64,000 nt of DNA from NCBI GenBank assembly GCA_032871835.1, contig CM065296.1:115826146-115890145 (forward strand), written 5' to 3'. Made by a program: the position numbers and the translations under genes. Source of the DNA: Dipteronia dyeriana (Eukaryota > Streptophyta > Magnoliopsida > Sapindales > Sapindaceae). Below are positions 10,142-22,465 of this stretch, piece by piece; positions within the stretch are counted from its first letter, which is position 1; each line of letters starts with the position of its first letter. The notes under the pieces were generated by a model. It did no database searches, was not told the origin of the DNA, and saw only the letters and a list, made by a program, of their open reading frames with translations.

Positions 10142-12982
10142 ATGCATCTTTCACTATGGAAGCCGATAACTCACTGTGCTGCTTTAATCATGGACAAGAA
10201 GACCAGAAGAAGAAGCCGTTCTCGTTTGACCGAGGACGTCAAGCGAAAATCTTCTATGCTTCGTCAATTGCAAGAAAACAAGCTCAAAGAAGCTTTAGAG
10301 GAGGCATCTGAAGAAGGGTCTTTGAAGAAATCCCAAGACATTGATTCTGATTCAATGAACCATGAAACAAGCTTTGGCCGATCGCGGTCACTTGCTAGGC
10401 TACATGCCCAGAAAGAGTTTCTCCGAGCAACTGCTCAAGCTGCAGACCGGCTTTTTAGCTCTGAGGATTCAATTCTTGAGCTAAAAGATGCGTTTTCAAA
10501 GTTCCTGACAATGTACCCAAAGTTTCAGTCCACAGAAATGATTGACAAATTGAGATCAGATGAGTACATGCATTTGTCCGAGTCTTTTGCTAAGGTATGT
10601 CTTGATTATTGTGGATTTGGTCTGTTTTCTTACATTCAAACTCAATACAATTGGGAGTCATCAGCAATTACTTTGTCTGAGATTACTGCTAATTTGAGCA
10701 ACCATGCTTTATATGGTGGGGGTGAGAAAGGTACTGCGGAGCATGATATCAAGACTAGGATTATGGACTATTTGAACATACCTGAAAATGAATATGGTCT
10801 TGTTTTTACTGTCAGTAGAGGGTCTGCATTTAAATTGCTTGCTGAATCATACCCTTTTGAGACAAATAAGAGGTTATTGACCATGTTTGATCACGAGAGC
10901 CAGTCTGTGAATTGGATGGCTCAGAGTGCTAAAGAGAAAGGAGCTAAGGTGTATAGCTCTTGGTTTAAATATCCTTCCTTGAAACTCTGCTCTAGGGAGC
11001 TTAGAAAGCAGATTTCTTATAAGAAAAAGAAGAAGAAGGGTTGCGCAAATGGGTTATTTGTGTTTCCTGTTCAGTCTAGAGTAACTGGGGCCAAGTATTC
11101 TTACCAGTGGATGGCACTTGCTCAGCAAAACAATTGGCATGTCTTGCTTGACGCCGGAGCATTGGGTCCAAAGGATATGGATTCTCTAGGACTGTCCCTA
11201 TTTCGGCCAGATTTTATCATCACTTCTTTTTACAGGGTGTTTGGGTCTGACCCAACTGGGTTTGGGTGCCTTTTGATCAAGAAATCTGTGATAGGAACCC
11301 TTCAAAATCAATCCGGGAGAACTGGGTCTGGAATGGTGAAGATCCTCCCCGTTTATCCACAGTATTTGAGTGATTCTGTGGATGGTCTCGATTGTTTGGC
11401 CGGAGTTCAAGATGATGATGATGCTAGCAATGCTAATGAAGAATCCATGCCTGAAGCACATGGGGGGTCTCAAATGCCTGCCTTTTCGGGTGTTTTCACT
11501 TCCAACCAGGTCAGGGATGTGTTTGAGCTGGAGATGGATCAGGATAACAGCTCAGATAGGGATGGGGCAAGCACAATATTTGAGGAAGCGGAGAGCATTT
11601 CTGTTGGGGAGGTCATGAGAAGTCCAATTTTCAGTGAGGATGAGTCGTCAGATAATTCATACTGGATTGATTTGGGTCAGAGTCCTTTTGGTTCCGATAA
11701 TTGTGGCCAGTCGAATAAGCAGAAAACAGGTTCGCCCTTATTGCCATCATGGTTTTCAGGCAAGAGGAACAATAAAAGGTTCTCTCCAAAAGCATCATTG
11801 AAATCATTTAAAAGCCCAATATATGATGACGACAGGAAGGTAAACGTTAAATTGCATGATGATTCTGTGCTGTCCTTTGATGCAGCTGTATTATCAATGT
11901 CACAGGAGCTTGACCATGTTAGGGAGGTCCCTGAAGAAGAACAGTTTGATGAAATGGAACATGCCTCTGCAAATGGTGAAAAACATGCACGTTTCGGGCA
12001 TGTTGTGGAGATTGAAGAAGAATCTGAAATTAGAGATGGGTTGGTGTTACCTGGTTCTAAGATAAATGGGTTTAGAAGCAGTAACCGTACTTCTGGCCCT
12101 GATCATGGTAACCTTGAGAATGCTTCAACCTCTGAAATATGCCAAGAGAAAGAGAGTGCTATACGGAGAGAGACAGAAGGAGACTTCAGACTGTTGGGAA
12201 GGAGGGAGGGGAGTAGGCTTGCCGGTAGTAGATTTCTTGTTTTAGAGGAGAATGACCGCGTTTCAAGCATGGGCCATAGGGTATCCTTTAGCGTGGAAGA
12301 CAACCGAAAAGAAAATGTAAGCCACTTGGAAGTAGGGGATATATCCTTGACTCCACTTGGAGATGATGAGTCCATTAGTGATGCTGATTATGGTGATGAA
12401 CAAGAGTGGGAAAGGAGAGACCCTGACATAATCTGTCGGCATCTTGATCACATTAATATGTTGGGTCTCAATAAAACTACCCTCAGACTGCGGTATTTGA
12501 TAAATTGGCTTGTCACCTCGTTACTTCAACTTCGCTTACCAGGTTCAGGTGGAGATGTGGGAGTGCCTCTTGTACAAATATATGGCCCAAAGATCAAATA
12601 TGAAAGGGGTGCATCTGTAGCCTTTAATGTGAAAGAGAGCAGTGGAAAACGGCTAATTCATCCAGAAATCGTGCAAAAGTTGGCTGAGAAAAATGGTATA
12701 TCTCTTGGGATTGGTATCCTTAGTCATATTCGGATAGTAGACAGCCCAAAACAGAACGGCGACACATTTGAGCTTGAAGATACATCCTTGTGCAAGCCAA
12801 TGGCTAATGGCCGCCAGGATGGTAAAAACGTATTTTACCGTCTTGAAGTTGTTACAGCATCACTTAGTTTTTTGACCAACTTTGAAGATGTTTATAAGAT
12901 GTGGGCTTTTGTGGCCAAGTTTCTCAATCCATTATTTGTTGAAGAGGATCTATCTACAGTTCCAGAGGATTCAGAAATGTAG
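10142..12982 (+). CDS. MoCo-sulfurase-like PLP-transferase-fold protein (946 aa)
   Basis: Plant protein of the class-V aminotransferase fold, annotated in other plants as molybdenum cofactor sulfurase-like or PLP-dependent transferase superfamily. Start ATG 10142 ([20 protein letters not shown]) is chosen because this opening is conserved in the family; the longer open frame upstream starts only at a TTG. The coding region is one exon. Visible: basic N-terminus (residues 18-50), fold segment with [17 protein letters not shown] (about 191-207), [12 protein letters not shown] (about 222), the Asp of [11 protein letters not shown] (about 336) and [14 protein letters not shown] (362-375). Residue 365 is Arg where active enzymes carry the PLP-lysine, so catalysis is doubtful. 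A long acidic, Ser-rich linker (about 430-750) and a conserved C-terminal block (about 760-946) follow. There is no MOSC domain of true MoCo sulfurase. Cellular role unknown. Confidence 0.92.
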   Translation: MHLSLWKPITHCAALIMDKKTRRRSRSRLTEDVKRKSSMLRQLQENKLKEALEEASEEGSLKKSQDIDSDSMNHETSFGRSRSLARLHAQKEFLRATAQAADRLFSSEDSILELKDAFSKFLTMYPKFQSTEMIDKLRSDEYMHLSESFAKVCLDYCGFGLFSYIQTQYNWESSAITLSEITANLSNHALYGGGEKGTAEHDIKTRIMDYLNIPENEYGLVFTVSRGSAFKLLAESYPFETNKRLLTMFDHESQSVNWMAQSAKEKGAKVYSSWFKYPSLKLCSRELRKQISYKKKKKKGCANGLFVFPVQSRVTGAKYSYQWMALAQQNNWHVLLDAGALGPKDMDSLGLSLFRPDFIITSFYRVFGSDPTGFGCLLIKKSVIGTLQNQSGRTGSGMVKILPVYPQYLSDSVDGLDCLAGVQDDDDASNANEESMPEAHGGSQMPAFSGVFTSNQVRDVFELEMDQDNSSDRDGASTIFEEAESISVGEVMRSPIFSEDESSDNSYWIDLGQSPFGSDNCGQSNKQKTGSPLLPSWFSGKRNNKRFSPKASLKSFKSPIYDDDRKVNVKLHDDSVLSFDAAVLSMSQELDHVREVPEEEQFDEMEHASANGEKHARFGHVVEIEEESEIRDGLVLPGSKINGFRSSNRTSGPDHGNLENASTSEICQEKESAIRRETEGDFRLLGRREGSRLAGSRFLVLEENDRVSSMGHRVSFSVEDNRKENVSHLEVGDISLTPLGDDESISDADYGDEQEWERRDPDIICRHLDHINMLGLNKTTLRLRYLINWLVTSLLQLRLPGSGGDVGVPLVQIYGPKIKYERGASVAFNVKESSGKRLIHPEIVQKLAEKNGISLGIGILSHIRIVDSPKQNGDTFELEDTSLCKPMANGRQDGKNVFYRLEVVTASLSFLTNFEDVYKMWAFVAKFLNPLFVEEDLSTVPEDSEM

Positions 12983-14300
12983 GATTGGGAAGCTTGTGAG
13001 ATGCTTTTATTTTCACTTCGATAAAAGATGGACCCCTCCGTTGCCTCTTGCAGCACATCACGGAGAAGAATATACTCGTACTTATGGCCTGAGTTTAAAT
13101 CTTGGACTTGGTTTTGTTGGCAGATGCCGAAGCAAATGGGAAAGGATGCAAAGGTATGGTTTTGTGTGGTCCGGTTTTGCTCCTACTTGGAGCTGATACC
13201 TTGTGAGCAGATAAATTTGTTTATTCTTGTTTGAATGTAATTTTTGTATTACTCATGTTTAGCATGTAGAGTTTGCTTTTGATATCAGCTTAGGAAGTCA
13301 ACTACTTGACATAGAATCAATATTGGCTTGTAAACAGCTTCCACTATTGCAATATAAACTTTTTGTTAGTAATGTATGTGTCTTCTTTCCTTGTGTATCG
13401 TATGTCATTACGTTTTACGTAATAGTTTTTTTGCCCGAAGACTGAAGCAACGATTTGTATTAGCGTGCTTTACACTTCATGTAGATTAAATTACAGGTAG
13501 ATGAATCGTTTCTAGGAAATTTCCCACTCCATAGTACAGAACAAACTTCATTTGTCTGCAGATGGGTAATCTAGGACGGTCGAGAAATCAAATACTAGTT
13601 AAGAGCGGTTTCTGAATTCTGACTTTACTTTTGTCTCATCGTGTTTTGATTGCAAGTTAGGCAGGTAGTTTTTGACTAGTGTGATTCTCATGGATAGAAT
13701 AGTCTATAGTTTAACTTCTCTGCATGACTGCATATGTTTTTAAGAAATCTCCTTGGCGGCTACTAACATGTCTCACCAGTTATTAATGGTTAACTTATGA
13801 CCCATTTAAAGGTAGACCAAACCACAGGGACACCAAAGAAAAGAAAATCTACTGAGAACAGTTGAAAGAAGGAATCATTTTCTTGCATTTGTTGTGTATA
13901 CAACTTAGACAGATTGGTTTTGAGTGGTCCCTGGAAAATGTAAGAATATATAACAGCTATTTGCTGCAGCAGGAAAAGAAAACTATAAAAGACATTCTGA
14001 TTTTACATCTCACCTAACACAAAGAAAATCCAAATGCAAACAAACAAAGCTTTAGTTCTCTTTGCTGTAAAATATAATGGAGTTGCACAGCTTATAAATA
14101 CTATGCAATATATATATATATATCAGGAACATTATTTACAGGAAAATAAAAAATTATTGAAGGGAGCCCACCTTGGTTGGATAGCATATTGGTTCCTGAT
14201 AAATTATAAGATTTTAGATTTATACCCTTTTAAGTTATAATAATTGGTCAGTTCAATTGATTCCAGATAATTATTAGATGTATTTTTATACCTAATCAAA

Positions 14301-14603
14301 ATGGGCAATTTTTTTGTTGCTTCAATGGCAATCCATAACTTGGAAAAGGGAAGTGGGCTATTCACTATTGTTGTTGGTCAGTGGTCCGAAGATGTTCAGT
14401 CTACTGTGACTCAATTTGTGAATGCAGCCGATTATATCGTGCCCGTGGAGGCCCAAAATGCATCGCAAGCTGGCCCCGCCCTGCTAGTTTCGATGACACT
14501 GCTCATTAGTCATTTCTTGAATATTCTGTTAGCTAAAACCACAAATTGCTTTCTACTTATACCAGGATTTCGTGTGCAGAGTATAAAATTGTTATCACGT
14601 TAA
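14301..14603 (+). CDS. Small hypothetical protein or gene fragment (100 aa)
   Basis: ATG-initiated frame whose middle part (residues about 15-65, GLFTIVVGQWSEDVQ and VNAADYIVPVE) has protein-like composition unlike the surrounding AT-rich DNA, followed by a hydrophobic stretch (LLVSMTLLISHFLNILL, about 67-83). I do not recognise the family. The frame could be one exon or a relic of a secreted or membrane-anchored protein, because it ends in a hydrophobic tail. No neighbouring exon was found. It may also be a chance frame. Confidence 0.25.
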   Translation: MGNFFVASMAIHNLEKGSGLFTIVVGQWSEDVQSTVTQFVNAADYIVPVEAQNASQAGPALLVSMTLLISHFLNILLAKTTNCFLLIPGFRVQSIKLLSR

Positions 14604-15378
14604 CCTCTTTCAACGTGGTAGGGTGGTAAAAAGTTGATAATTCAATCCGGTAATCTCTATATTTTTATGTAGTATTCCGGTAAAAGAGTATTTATTCGAT
14701 TAAATAATATTTTAAATTTGTGTCAATCTTTTAAGGGTTATATATACAAAATTCTAATGCAGTATGACCTTCTTCGTACATTTTGAAATTGTTGATTGAA
14801 ATTATATTACTCTTTTATATAACTTCCAATGGTAACGTAAAACGATGAAATGCAATTGGTTCGGGGTAAAATCCTCCTTTACACCTATATCATGAGATTA
14901 CAGGTTTGAGTCATTTTTTTCTCTTAAAAATCCGATTTATGTGATAGTGAAATATTTCAACAAAAAAAAAAATTGTAATTCTGGAATTTTTAAAAATAGT
15001 GTTTAAACTTTATTTATAGATTATTCGGATTATCTAGACTTTATTGAAGACCTTTTAGACTTTTTAAAATATGAGTCCTATTAATTTGCTAGCTATCAGA
15101 CATACATAAGTTGAGAAATACAAACAAGCTAACTGCCCTAAGCTAAGAAAACCTAAATAAAATGTATTTTTTTAGAACAGATATCAACACACAATGGTAA
15201 TTCACATAAATAAATACCACAATAGTATGAATAATAGCTATCAATATATGCGAAATTTTAAAAAAACTAGTACAATAACCATTTTATAGGTATCAAATGA
15301 CCTAATATCTCTAAAGCCATCTAATTATTGAAAAAAATTGAAAAAAAAAATCTAGAACTAGTAATATGTATTAATATG

Positions 15379-15380
<2 letters not shown>

Positions 15381-15429
<49 letters not shown>
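15381..15429. repeat. (AT)n microsatellite
   Basis: Uninterrupted AT dinucleotide repeat of about 24 units. Confidence 0.95.
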
Positions 15430-15431
<2 letters not shown>

Positions 15432-16059
15432 GTGCATATGAGAGAAAAATTATTTATTTATCATGAATATACATAATATATTAATCTGTTTAAACTTACA
15501 GGTTATTTTTCTTCAGTTTTTTTTTTTTGTCGATTTTATATAAAACAATGATATAAATATATATATATAAACCATATCAGAGTATTCGTAAGTCGTAACA
15601 ACTGGCCAATGCCTACTAATATCTGAAACAATTGGCCAATGCAAGTAGCCATAAATATGGCTGACCTTTATCTTGAAAAAATGGAGGTAATGATGGATAC
15701 AGGATATTGTACGGGTAGCTGTTAGAGATCCATTTTATTTTATTTATTAGTTTTTAATAGTTTATATAATTATCATTAAAAATTTAGAGGTAATCCATTT
15801 TAGTATGAAATTTCATAAATCTTAATATCAATCCAATAACACTACAGAGTTTATTGCTGCTTGAGAATCTGTATTCAATATCCCGATAGTAGAAATAGTG
15901 AGATATGTCACATTTTTTTTACATGTGTTATAATGATGTCACTTCTTTAATAACTTAAGTTTAAAAAACACATATTATGATGAACTATCCAAATTGTCCT
16001 TAAATAATCTATTTTTATTCTCATCGTGCTTTTATCTACACTTTGAAAACGATAACTCT

Positions 16060-16089
16060 CCCCCCCCCCCCCCCTCTCTCTCTCTCTCC
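16060..16089. repeat. Poly-C run followed by (CT)n
   Basis: Fifteen C in a row are followed by a CT dinucleotide tract; an unusual strand-asymmetric sequence for this AT-rich region. Confidence 0.9.
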
Positions 16090-16304
16090 AAAATAGTTGT
16101 CTGAAAATCGATCTACAACTCATCTCTCTCCAAAGAACTTGTCTCTCTCCAGATTCTGCTAAAAAAAATAACATATGTTTGTGATTTTCTTTTATATATT
16201 GTCATATATTTCGGTGTGGTTTAACAATGTATTCATTCGTTATGATTTGTTGTGTCAATCTTTGTATGAACATGTATGAACATTTAGTCTCTGAATTCTG
16301 TTCG

Positions 16305-16970
16305 AGACTTTTTTAAAATACTTCAAATTTTTTTGATTAGTGTCCGAGTTTTTTTGATATGATTCCGAGCTTTTTTATACTCTTCCGAGCTTTTTTATAC
16401 TCTTCCGAGCTTTTTTGTTAAGTTAATGTATGAGATTTGTCTCCGAGTTTTTTTGATATGGTTCAAAAAATTTCTAACCCCTGGTAAAAAAACTTGAACT
16501 CAATAAAAAAAAACTTGGGCACTTGACAAAAAAGTTAGAACCCTTACAAAAAAAACTCGACCTTTTTTTTAATGGGTTCGAGTTTTTTTACCAAGTGCCC
16601 GAGTTTTTTTCTAAAAGGTTTGAGCTTTTTTGCCAAGTGCCCGATCTTTTTTTTACTTTGTTCGAGCTTTTTTCCCAAGTTAAAAAAAAAACGTTCGGGC
16701 ACTTGATAAAAAAGCTCGAACCCAGTAAAAAAAAGCTCGGGCACTTGGAAAAAAAGTTTGAACCCTTACAAAAAAAGCTCGAGCTTTTTTTGTAACGGGT
16801 TCGAATTTTTTTACCAAGTGCCCCAGTTTTTTAAATGGGTTCGAGTTTTTTTGTTAAGTGCCCGAGCTTTTTTTTACTTTGTTCGAGCATTTTTGCCAAG
16901 TTAAAAAAAAAAAGTTCGGACACTTGGTAAAAAAGTTTGAACCCTTACCAAAAAAGCTCGGGCAGCTCGA
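16305..16970. repeat. Inverted-repeat minisatellite (foldback-like)
   Basis: Built from about 20-bp words: CCAAGTGCCCGAG followed by T6-7, TTCGAGC followed by T6, and their reverse complements such as CTCGGGCACTTGG. Sense and reverse-complement blocks alternate (for example plus-type 16570-16680, reverse 16685-16780, plus-type 16795-16880, reverse 16900-16965). As a result, similar Lys/Leu/Phe-rich frames open on both strands; these are artefacts. Confidence 0.85.
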
Positions 16971-17397
16971 CCACCAAATGCGTCTCCGTACAAATGCGTC
17001 TCCGTAGCGCCACTCCGTCGCCGTTCGAGTGATTGTCTGAGTTTCAACGAGATTTTCTCTTTTTACTTCAAAACTATCACTGTAAAATGAATGAAAAGAA
17101 ATATGATGTTGTACAATTATTGAGGGTATTTTTATCCGTTTATTATAATAGGTGCATTTTAAAAATAAGTTATTAATACAGTAACAGTATTAAAATACTA
17201 CCTCTAAAAAATACTATTTATTTTTTGAACCCTATCTTTGGGATTTTAAAAATAAATCCCAAAAGTAATAATATAATAACATCTAATTTATCTAATTTAT
17301 TAAAAAGCATAATCTAAATCCAGACTTATATTTCTAAAAATTATCTATTAAAATCTTAATCTTAATCCAATATATTTATTTAGATTTTCTCTATTTG

Positions 17398-17403
17398 CAC
17401 GTG
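17398..17403. promoter_or_regulatory. G-box CACGTG upstream of REM gene A
   Basis: Perfect palindromic CACGTG, a bHLH/bZIP binding core, 330 bp before the REM A start codon. Function inferred from motif only. Confidence 0.35.
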
Positions 17404-17434
17404 TCACAACAAATGTTTCCCATACGCGCCAACA

Positions 17435-17686
17435 ATGGGCGGTGAATTCCACACTCTCAAGACAACACCGCTCCTGGTCCATGTCCCATACGCGCCCTCT
17501 CGGCCAAAGCCAAAACACCAGCTAATAACTGTACCGGACGGAGCATGGAACATCCATTGCTGTCAATCACAATTGAACTCTCACGGTGACATCTACAGCT
17601 TTGTTGATCTTCAACCTCCATCTTCGTTTCTCTCCGATTCCGGTGAAGATCTTCCTCATGCGCTTGTTTCTTCTCAGAAATCCTGA
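17435..17686 (+). other. 83-codon upstream open reading frame before REM A
   Basis: ATG frame ending 46 bp before the REM A start codon. Its sequence (LLVHVPYAPSRPKPKHQL in the middle) is not recognised. If the transcript starts upstream of 17435 it would be an upstream ORF; it could also be a gene remnant in the promoter. Confidence 0.3.
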
Positions 17687-17732
17687 CTCAAGTCTGTGTT
17701 GTGATTGAAAAACGCTCCAAACTGTGCTTGTC

Positions 17733-20700
17733 ATGTCAAAGGAAAATCAAACGCAGATGTTGAATTTTAGAAGGCCTTGCTTCTACCATGCTTTTTCTTC
17801 TGATTTAAGCTCACAAATACTGGCAATTTCTTATCTTTTCTCCGATTTCACATTCTCTCTCTTGTTTTTATAATTTTGGATGTCTTGGTTTCTACATTGT
17901 AGCAAAAATTAAGGGTTTAGTTCAGTGTTAGTATCTGTTAGTGATTAGCAGGCGGTGCTGCAAATTTAGTTGATAAATAGTTGAATTTTATGACTTGTAG
18001 CTAAATTTTTTGTTGCTAGCATCTGGATTACTTGTATTCATTATATATTTGTGTTTAGAGTTTAATTAATATAGTGATTATATGTTGTGCGCATGTTAGA
18101 ATACTGACTCATTACCGATCTATCCCAAGTTTCGAATTTTATTTTGATTTGTACTTGTGAGCGCTGAATATGACTTTCTTCAAGAGTAAATTGTTATTCT
18201 TTGTGCTACATTAGTTTGCAAATAAAATGCAGCACGAGGGTGGAAAATAGTTGTAAGCACACAAAAAAAATCATTATTTAATGGATTGCCTGAAGCTTAA
18301 AAAGGAAAAAAAAATCACTCTTTTTTGTTGCATTGCGATTTAGATATTCGTGGTGGTTAGTATCCTGCAAGAAATGTGTATCACTTGTCACTCTGTAAAG
18401 AAGTTGGAAAAATGGGCAATTACAATTTTCTAGCTCGAATATGCTGTCTGACTGTTAAGTTAATGAGTGTTGTAAAGTATTTGTCGTTTAACCCATCATT
18501 GAGGATATCTTCAATATGGGAGTTTAGTTTCATAGTTCGTTTGAAAAAGTTGGCTTAGGTTACTATCTGCTGGAGAGTTGATTAAATAAGTTGTTACTGC
18601 TTTCTATCTATATTTTGATACACTGCTATTGTTTCACGATAGGATATTGACCTGACTCAAATCTATTTGTTGCAGAAAATTCCAACACAGTTCATCAGAC
18701 ACCTGGAAGGTAGAACATCTGGACCAGCCTCATTAGTAGGTCCTAGTGGGAATGTGTGGCATGTTGACTTGATTGAGCAGAATGGTGATTTGTACTTTGA
18801 TCTAGGATGGCCAGTATTTGTGAGAGACAATTTCATAGAATGTGGTGACATATTGGTTTTCAGATATGATGGTGAGCTGCATTTTACTGTGCAAATGTTT
18901 GGCCAGAGTACATGTGAGAAGGAAGCTGCATTTACTTCCAGATGCAGCCAAGATACAAGCAAGTTTGATAACATTGTGGGACAGAAGAGAGCAAGGGTTG
19001 AGGCAGCTGTCCCGTCAGATAAAATTTTGCAGATTGTACTTAAGAAAATTAGAAAAATCTCTCCCGAATTAAATCCAGAATGCATAGACAATGAACAGGA
19101 AGTAAATTCATCTGAGGAAACAACTCGATCCGGTAGTCTATCTAAGTGTTTGGCCTTGCTTTCTCAGTCAAAACCTTGTGATGTAAAGCTAGGTAAGCAA
19201 GCTAACCTTTCATCCTTCAGGTTTTGCTAACTGTCCGTCTCCCTATTCTGCAGGCAATTTCTAAGTCTTTGATGGTTTCTGTTTACTGAAAAATGACTTA
19301 AGGAAACTAAAACTGGCATGTGAATTCAGTTCTGCATCCCGTGGTAGCATATATACAAAAGCTCAATGAATTATTATTTTTAATTCAAATTTATCCTGGT
19401 GGAAAAAAAATTAATTATTCACAATTGTATATTAGAGTCGGGATTTATGAAAATATTTATTGTATTTGCTATCTTGGAAAGAAAATAATTTTTACTTTGA
19501 TTAGTTATATCCTGTTCCATCTCCTAAATCAAATGAAACTCAAAAGATTTAAAACAGATGCAACCACTTATACTGAAATTGCAAAGTCATTGAATTGAAT
19601 GTATATGACAAAAGTTGTATGTCGATGTTGTCAGAACATGAAGAGAAAAAAGTTGCTCAATCTTTCAACTCGTCTTTTCCTTATTTCGTGCGAATAATGA
19701 AGAAGTTCAACATCAGCGGTTCATATACTCTGGTAAGTAAATTTTATTAATTCTTTTTTTTATTTTTTCTTGGATTTCTGACTGAAATATATGCATGGTC
19801 CACATATGTGTCGAATTGCGTCCATAGTTTATCCCTGAACCAAAAATTAGACTGAGATTGAGAAACACATTTATATGAGCACTTTGAAATCTATGCCCTC
19901 GATTCCAGTCTTATGTCCTCTGTTTACTGCTCCAGAAATTATCCATTCCATCAAACATCTAGTCTACTCGTAATTCAGGCTCCTTGAATCCCTTGTTTGA
20001 TGGTATGAATTATATTACTCCTATAAGTGTTTGAAAGCAGTGACTGGACAGATTTCTCAATTCTTACCTTTATCTATTTCAGTGGAAGCCTTTGACTTCC
20101 GGTTTAGGAAAAAAATTCATTTTGGCGTGATTTCATTACATTGACAGAATATCCAATCAATTTTTATTCTGGAATCTGTTGATGAAGTCAGTTGCATATG
20201 ATTTCTGTGCTGCAGAATGTCCCATATAAGTTTTCGACAGCACATCTACCCAACTGCAAAACAGAGATTACTCTTCGCAATCTGAAAGGAGGAACTTGGA
20301 CTGTGAATTCTGTGCCAACAACCAAAGTGCATACAAATCATACTTTCTGTGGAGGATGGCTGGCCTTTGTTCGTAGTAATGAGATTAATGCTGGAGACAT
20401 TTGCATTTTCGAACTTGAGCGCCCATTTGAACTGCGTGTATATATTCTTCGAGTTGGAAAGGAAGACGCACATAGCCAAAATGGAAAAGTAGCTTCAACT
20501 AGGTCAAATGCTGGGTCTGCAGCCACTTCACACAAGAAAGTGAAGAACTCTCTAATGGTCTATTCAAAATGCACAAAAAAAGTCAGTAGATGCAATAGTA
20601 AAGGATCTAAGATATGTGGCATAAGAAAGGATGTTAATGCAACATTAACTTCTGGCAGTGTTGCACTATGCTCTCAGTCAAGTGCTGGCAATGAAAAGCC

Positions 20701-22465
20701 AGGTAAGGTTTCAACTAGTCCTATGATTGGTTCCTGTCAGGAATTTTCTTCTGTAATGAAAGGTTAGCACCGTGTTTCATCAATTTTGTTAGTCTTTATT
20801 CTTGAAATGCTTTCATGCAAAGATGGGCATGGCCATTTAACCTATTTCCTGGTGGAGAAAAATCATTGGGTTCATATAACTTTGGTAGGATGTAATATAG
20901 AAGAATTTGACTCTTTTTTGAGTGTCATCAGTTTTTTTAAAAGGATGTTTCATTTTTCATGCTCCATTATTCTTTTGGTGGCGGTCTATATGTAAGTTCT
21001 ACTTTGTTTTTTCTTTGCTGAGGACAGGTTTTCCTTCTTCGGTACATCTTTTTCTATAAATATAGTTTTTCGCTCCCTATAAAGGGAATCTAAGTTTGGT
21101 ATTATATATTTACTTGCTTAAATTGGTATAGCCTTCTTGTGACTTCCTTTTTTGTTCTCTTCATGTGTTAACAGCCATGTTTGGTATTATGACTAGCAAT
21201 TAATAGAAAGATTTGTGTCTTTGATTTAAAAAAGACTCATAGAAAATCTTGTAACTTAACTGGGTTTGGGAATTACAAAACAGGGACTGCCATTCGGAGT
21301 AGGAAAAATGTCGAAGCTGAAATGGATTCACAAGCTAGAAGTAATTTGAGAATGGTAATGGCACTTGATGAGGAAAAAGCGGCCAGATCTTTTACTTCAC
21401 ATTTTCCTCATTTTGTGAGAATCATGAGGAGGTTCAACGTCAGTGGTTCATATACCCTTGTGAGTAATATTCTTTCTGTTTTCTCATTTGATCTTTGATT
21501 GACTTTTGAGTTTATGAGATATCTAATGGTTTTCTGCACTTTTGAGTGTATGAGATACCTAATGTTTTTCAGCTAATGTGTAGTTATTATAAATTTTAAA
21601 CTTAATCAAATTCAGAGATTCAAAAAGATAATAGTGAATTAAAATTTGAGGTCAATAACATATTTTGGAGGACTTTTCCGGGGTAAGTGCTATTATTTGA
21701 GACCAAGTGCCAAACCTCAAGAATTTCACCCATAATGAAATTTTGGTGGATTTACTATTTAAAGACTTCCTCTTACTTCTCAATTCTCCCTCGTCTTTTC
21801 TTTTTTCTTAAAGCTCAACAACTTTTCTACGGATATGGCATGAACTTGGGTAAACCTCTAATTGATTTATTTTGATTTGGTACAACCCATGACATCTACT
21901 TGTCCATCTAAGACTAAAGCAACTACCTGAAGTTGTTGGCCATTCTAATTTTATGATGTAATTTTTTAGAACTCTTGCTGTTAAACACTTCTGGCTATTC
22001 TTGATCATATCTGTCCTGCGTCATGCAGTTGTGGGATGGATGGATGTGCAACAATTACTTTGTCTCTTTTGTGTGAAAGTTGCAGGCTGGGTTCCTTTGT
22101 GTCCATTAGGAGTGAACTCACCTTATATGCCAAAAGATGAAAATACTATTCTTCTCATTTACTGACTGATTGACATCATGTAGAAAATCCCCTATAAGTT
22201 TTCAATGGCTCATCTTCCTGACTGCAAAACGGGGATTGTCCTTCGGAATCTTAAAGGGGAATGTTGGAATGTGAATTCAGTCCCCGACTCCAAAGGGCGA
22301 ATGGTGCACACTTTTTGTGGAGGGTGGATGGCTTTTGTTCGTGCCAATGACATCAAGATCGGGGATGTCTGCATATTTGAACTTGTTAGTGAGTCTGAAA
22401 TGTGTGTGCATATATCTAGGTCCATCCTCCTTCATGAGGCAGATGGGAGCTTAACCTCAAACTAA
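17733..22465 (+). CDS. REM-family protein with three B3 domains (REM gene A, six exons, 549 aa)
   Basis: Plant REM (reproductive meristem) B3-domain DNA-binding protein, presumably nuclear. Proposed exons: 17733-17822, 18676-19192, 19635-19732, 20216-20702, 21284-21459, 22184-22465; the phases sum to 550 codons with no internal stop. Exon 1 (MSKENQTQMLNF...) ends SSQIL and joins KIPTQFIRHLEG. B3-1 spans about residues 15-110, B3-2 about 205-320 and B3-3 about 415-540; each has an intron after a residue L directly before K/N-(I/V)-P. B3-2 and B3-3 share FCGGW(L/M)AFVR, G(D)xCIFEL and LP(N/D)CKT, so exons 3-4 and 5-6 are a tandem duplication. Intron 1 would use a GC donor (17823-17824); all other introns are GT-AG. 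Targets unknown; exon 1 is the least certain part. Confidence 0.8.

Larger units (their letters stand above)
12983..16304. other. Intergenic DNA: 3' UTR, one small open frame, microsatellite
   Basis: The first ~400 bp are probably 3' UTR of the upstream gene. The rest is AT-rich. A 100-codon ATG frame lies at 14301-14603 (separate entry) and an (AT)n tract at 15381-15429. No conserved gene recognised. Confidence 0.5.

Noticed and set aside
16523..16795. Lys/Leu/Phe-rich open frames on both strands
   Set aside because: They arise from the inverted-repeat minisatellite and read almost the same in both directions.
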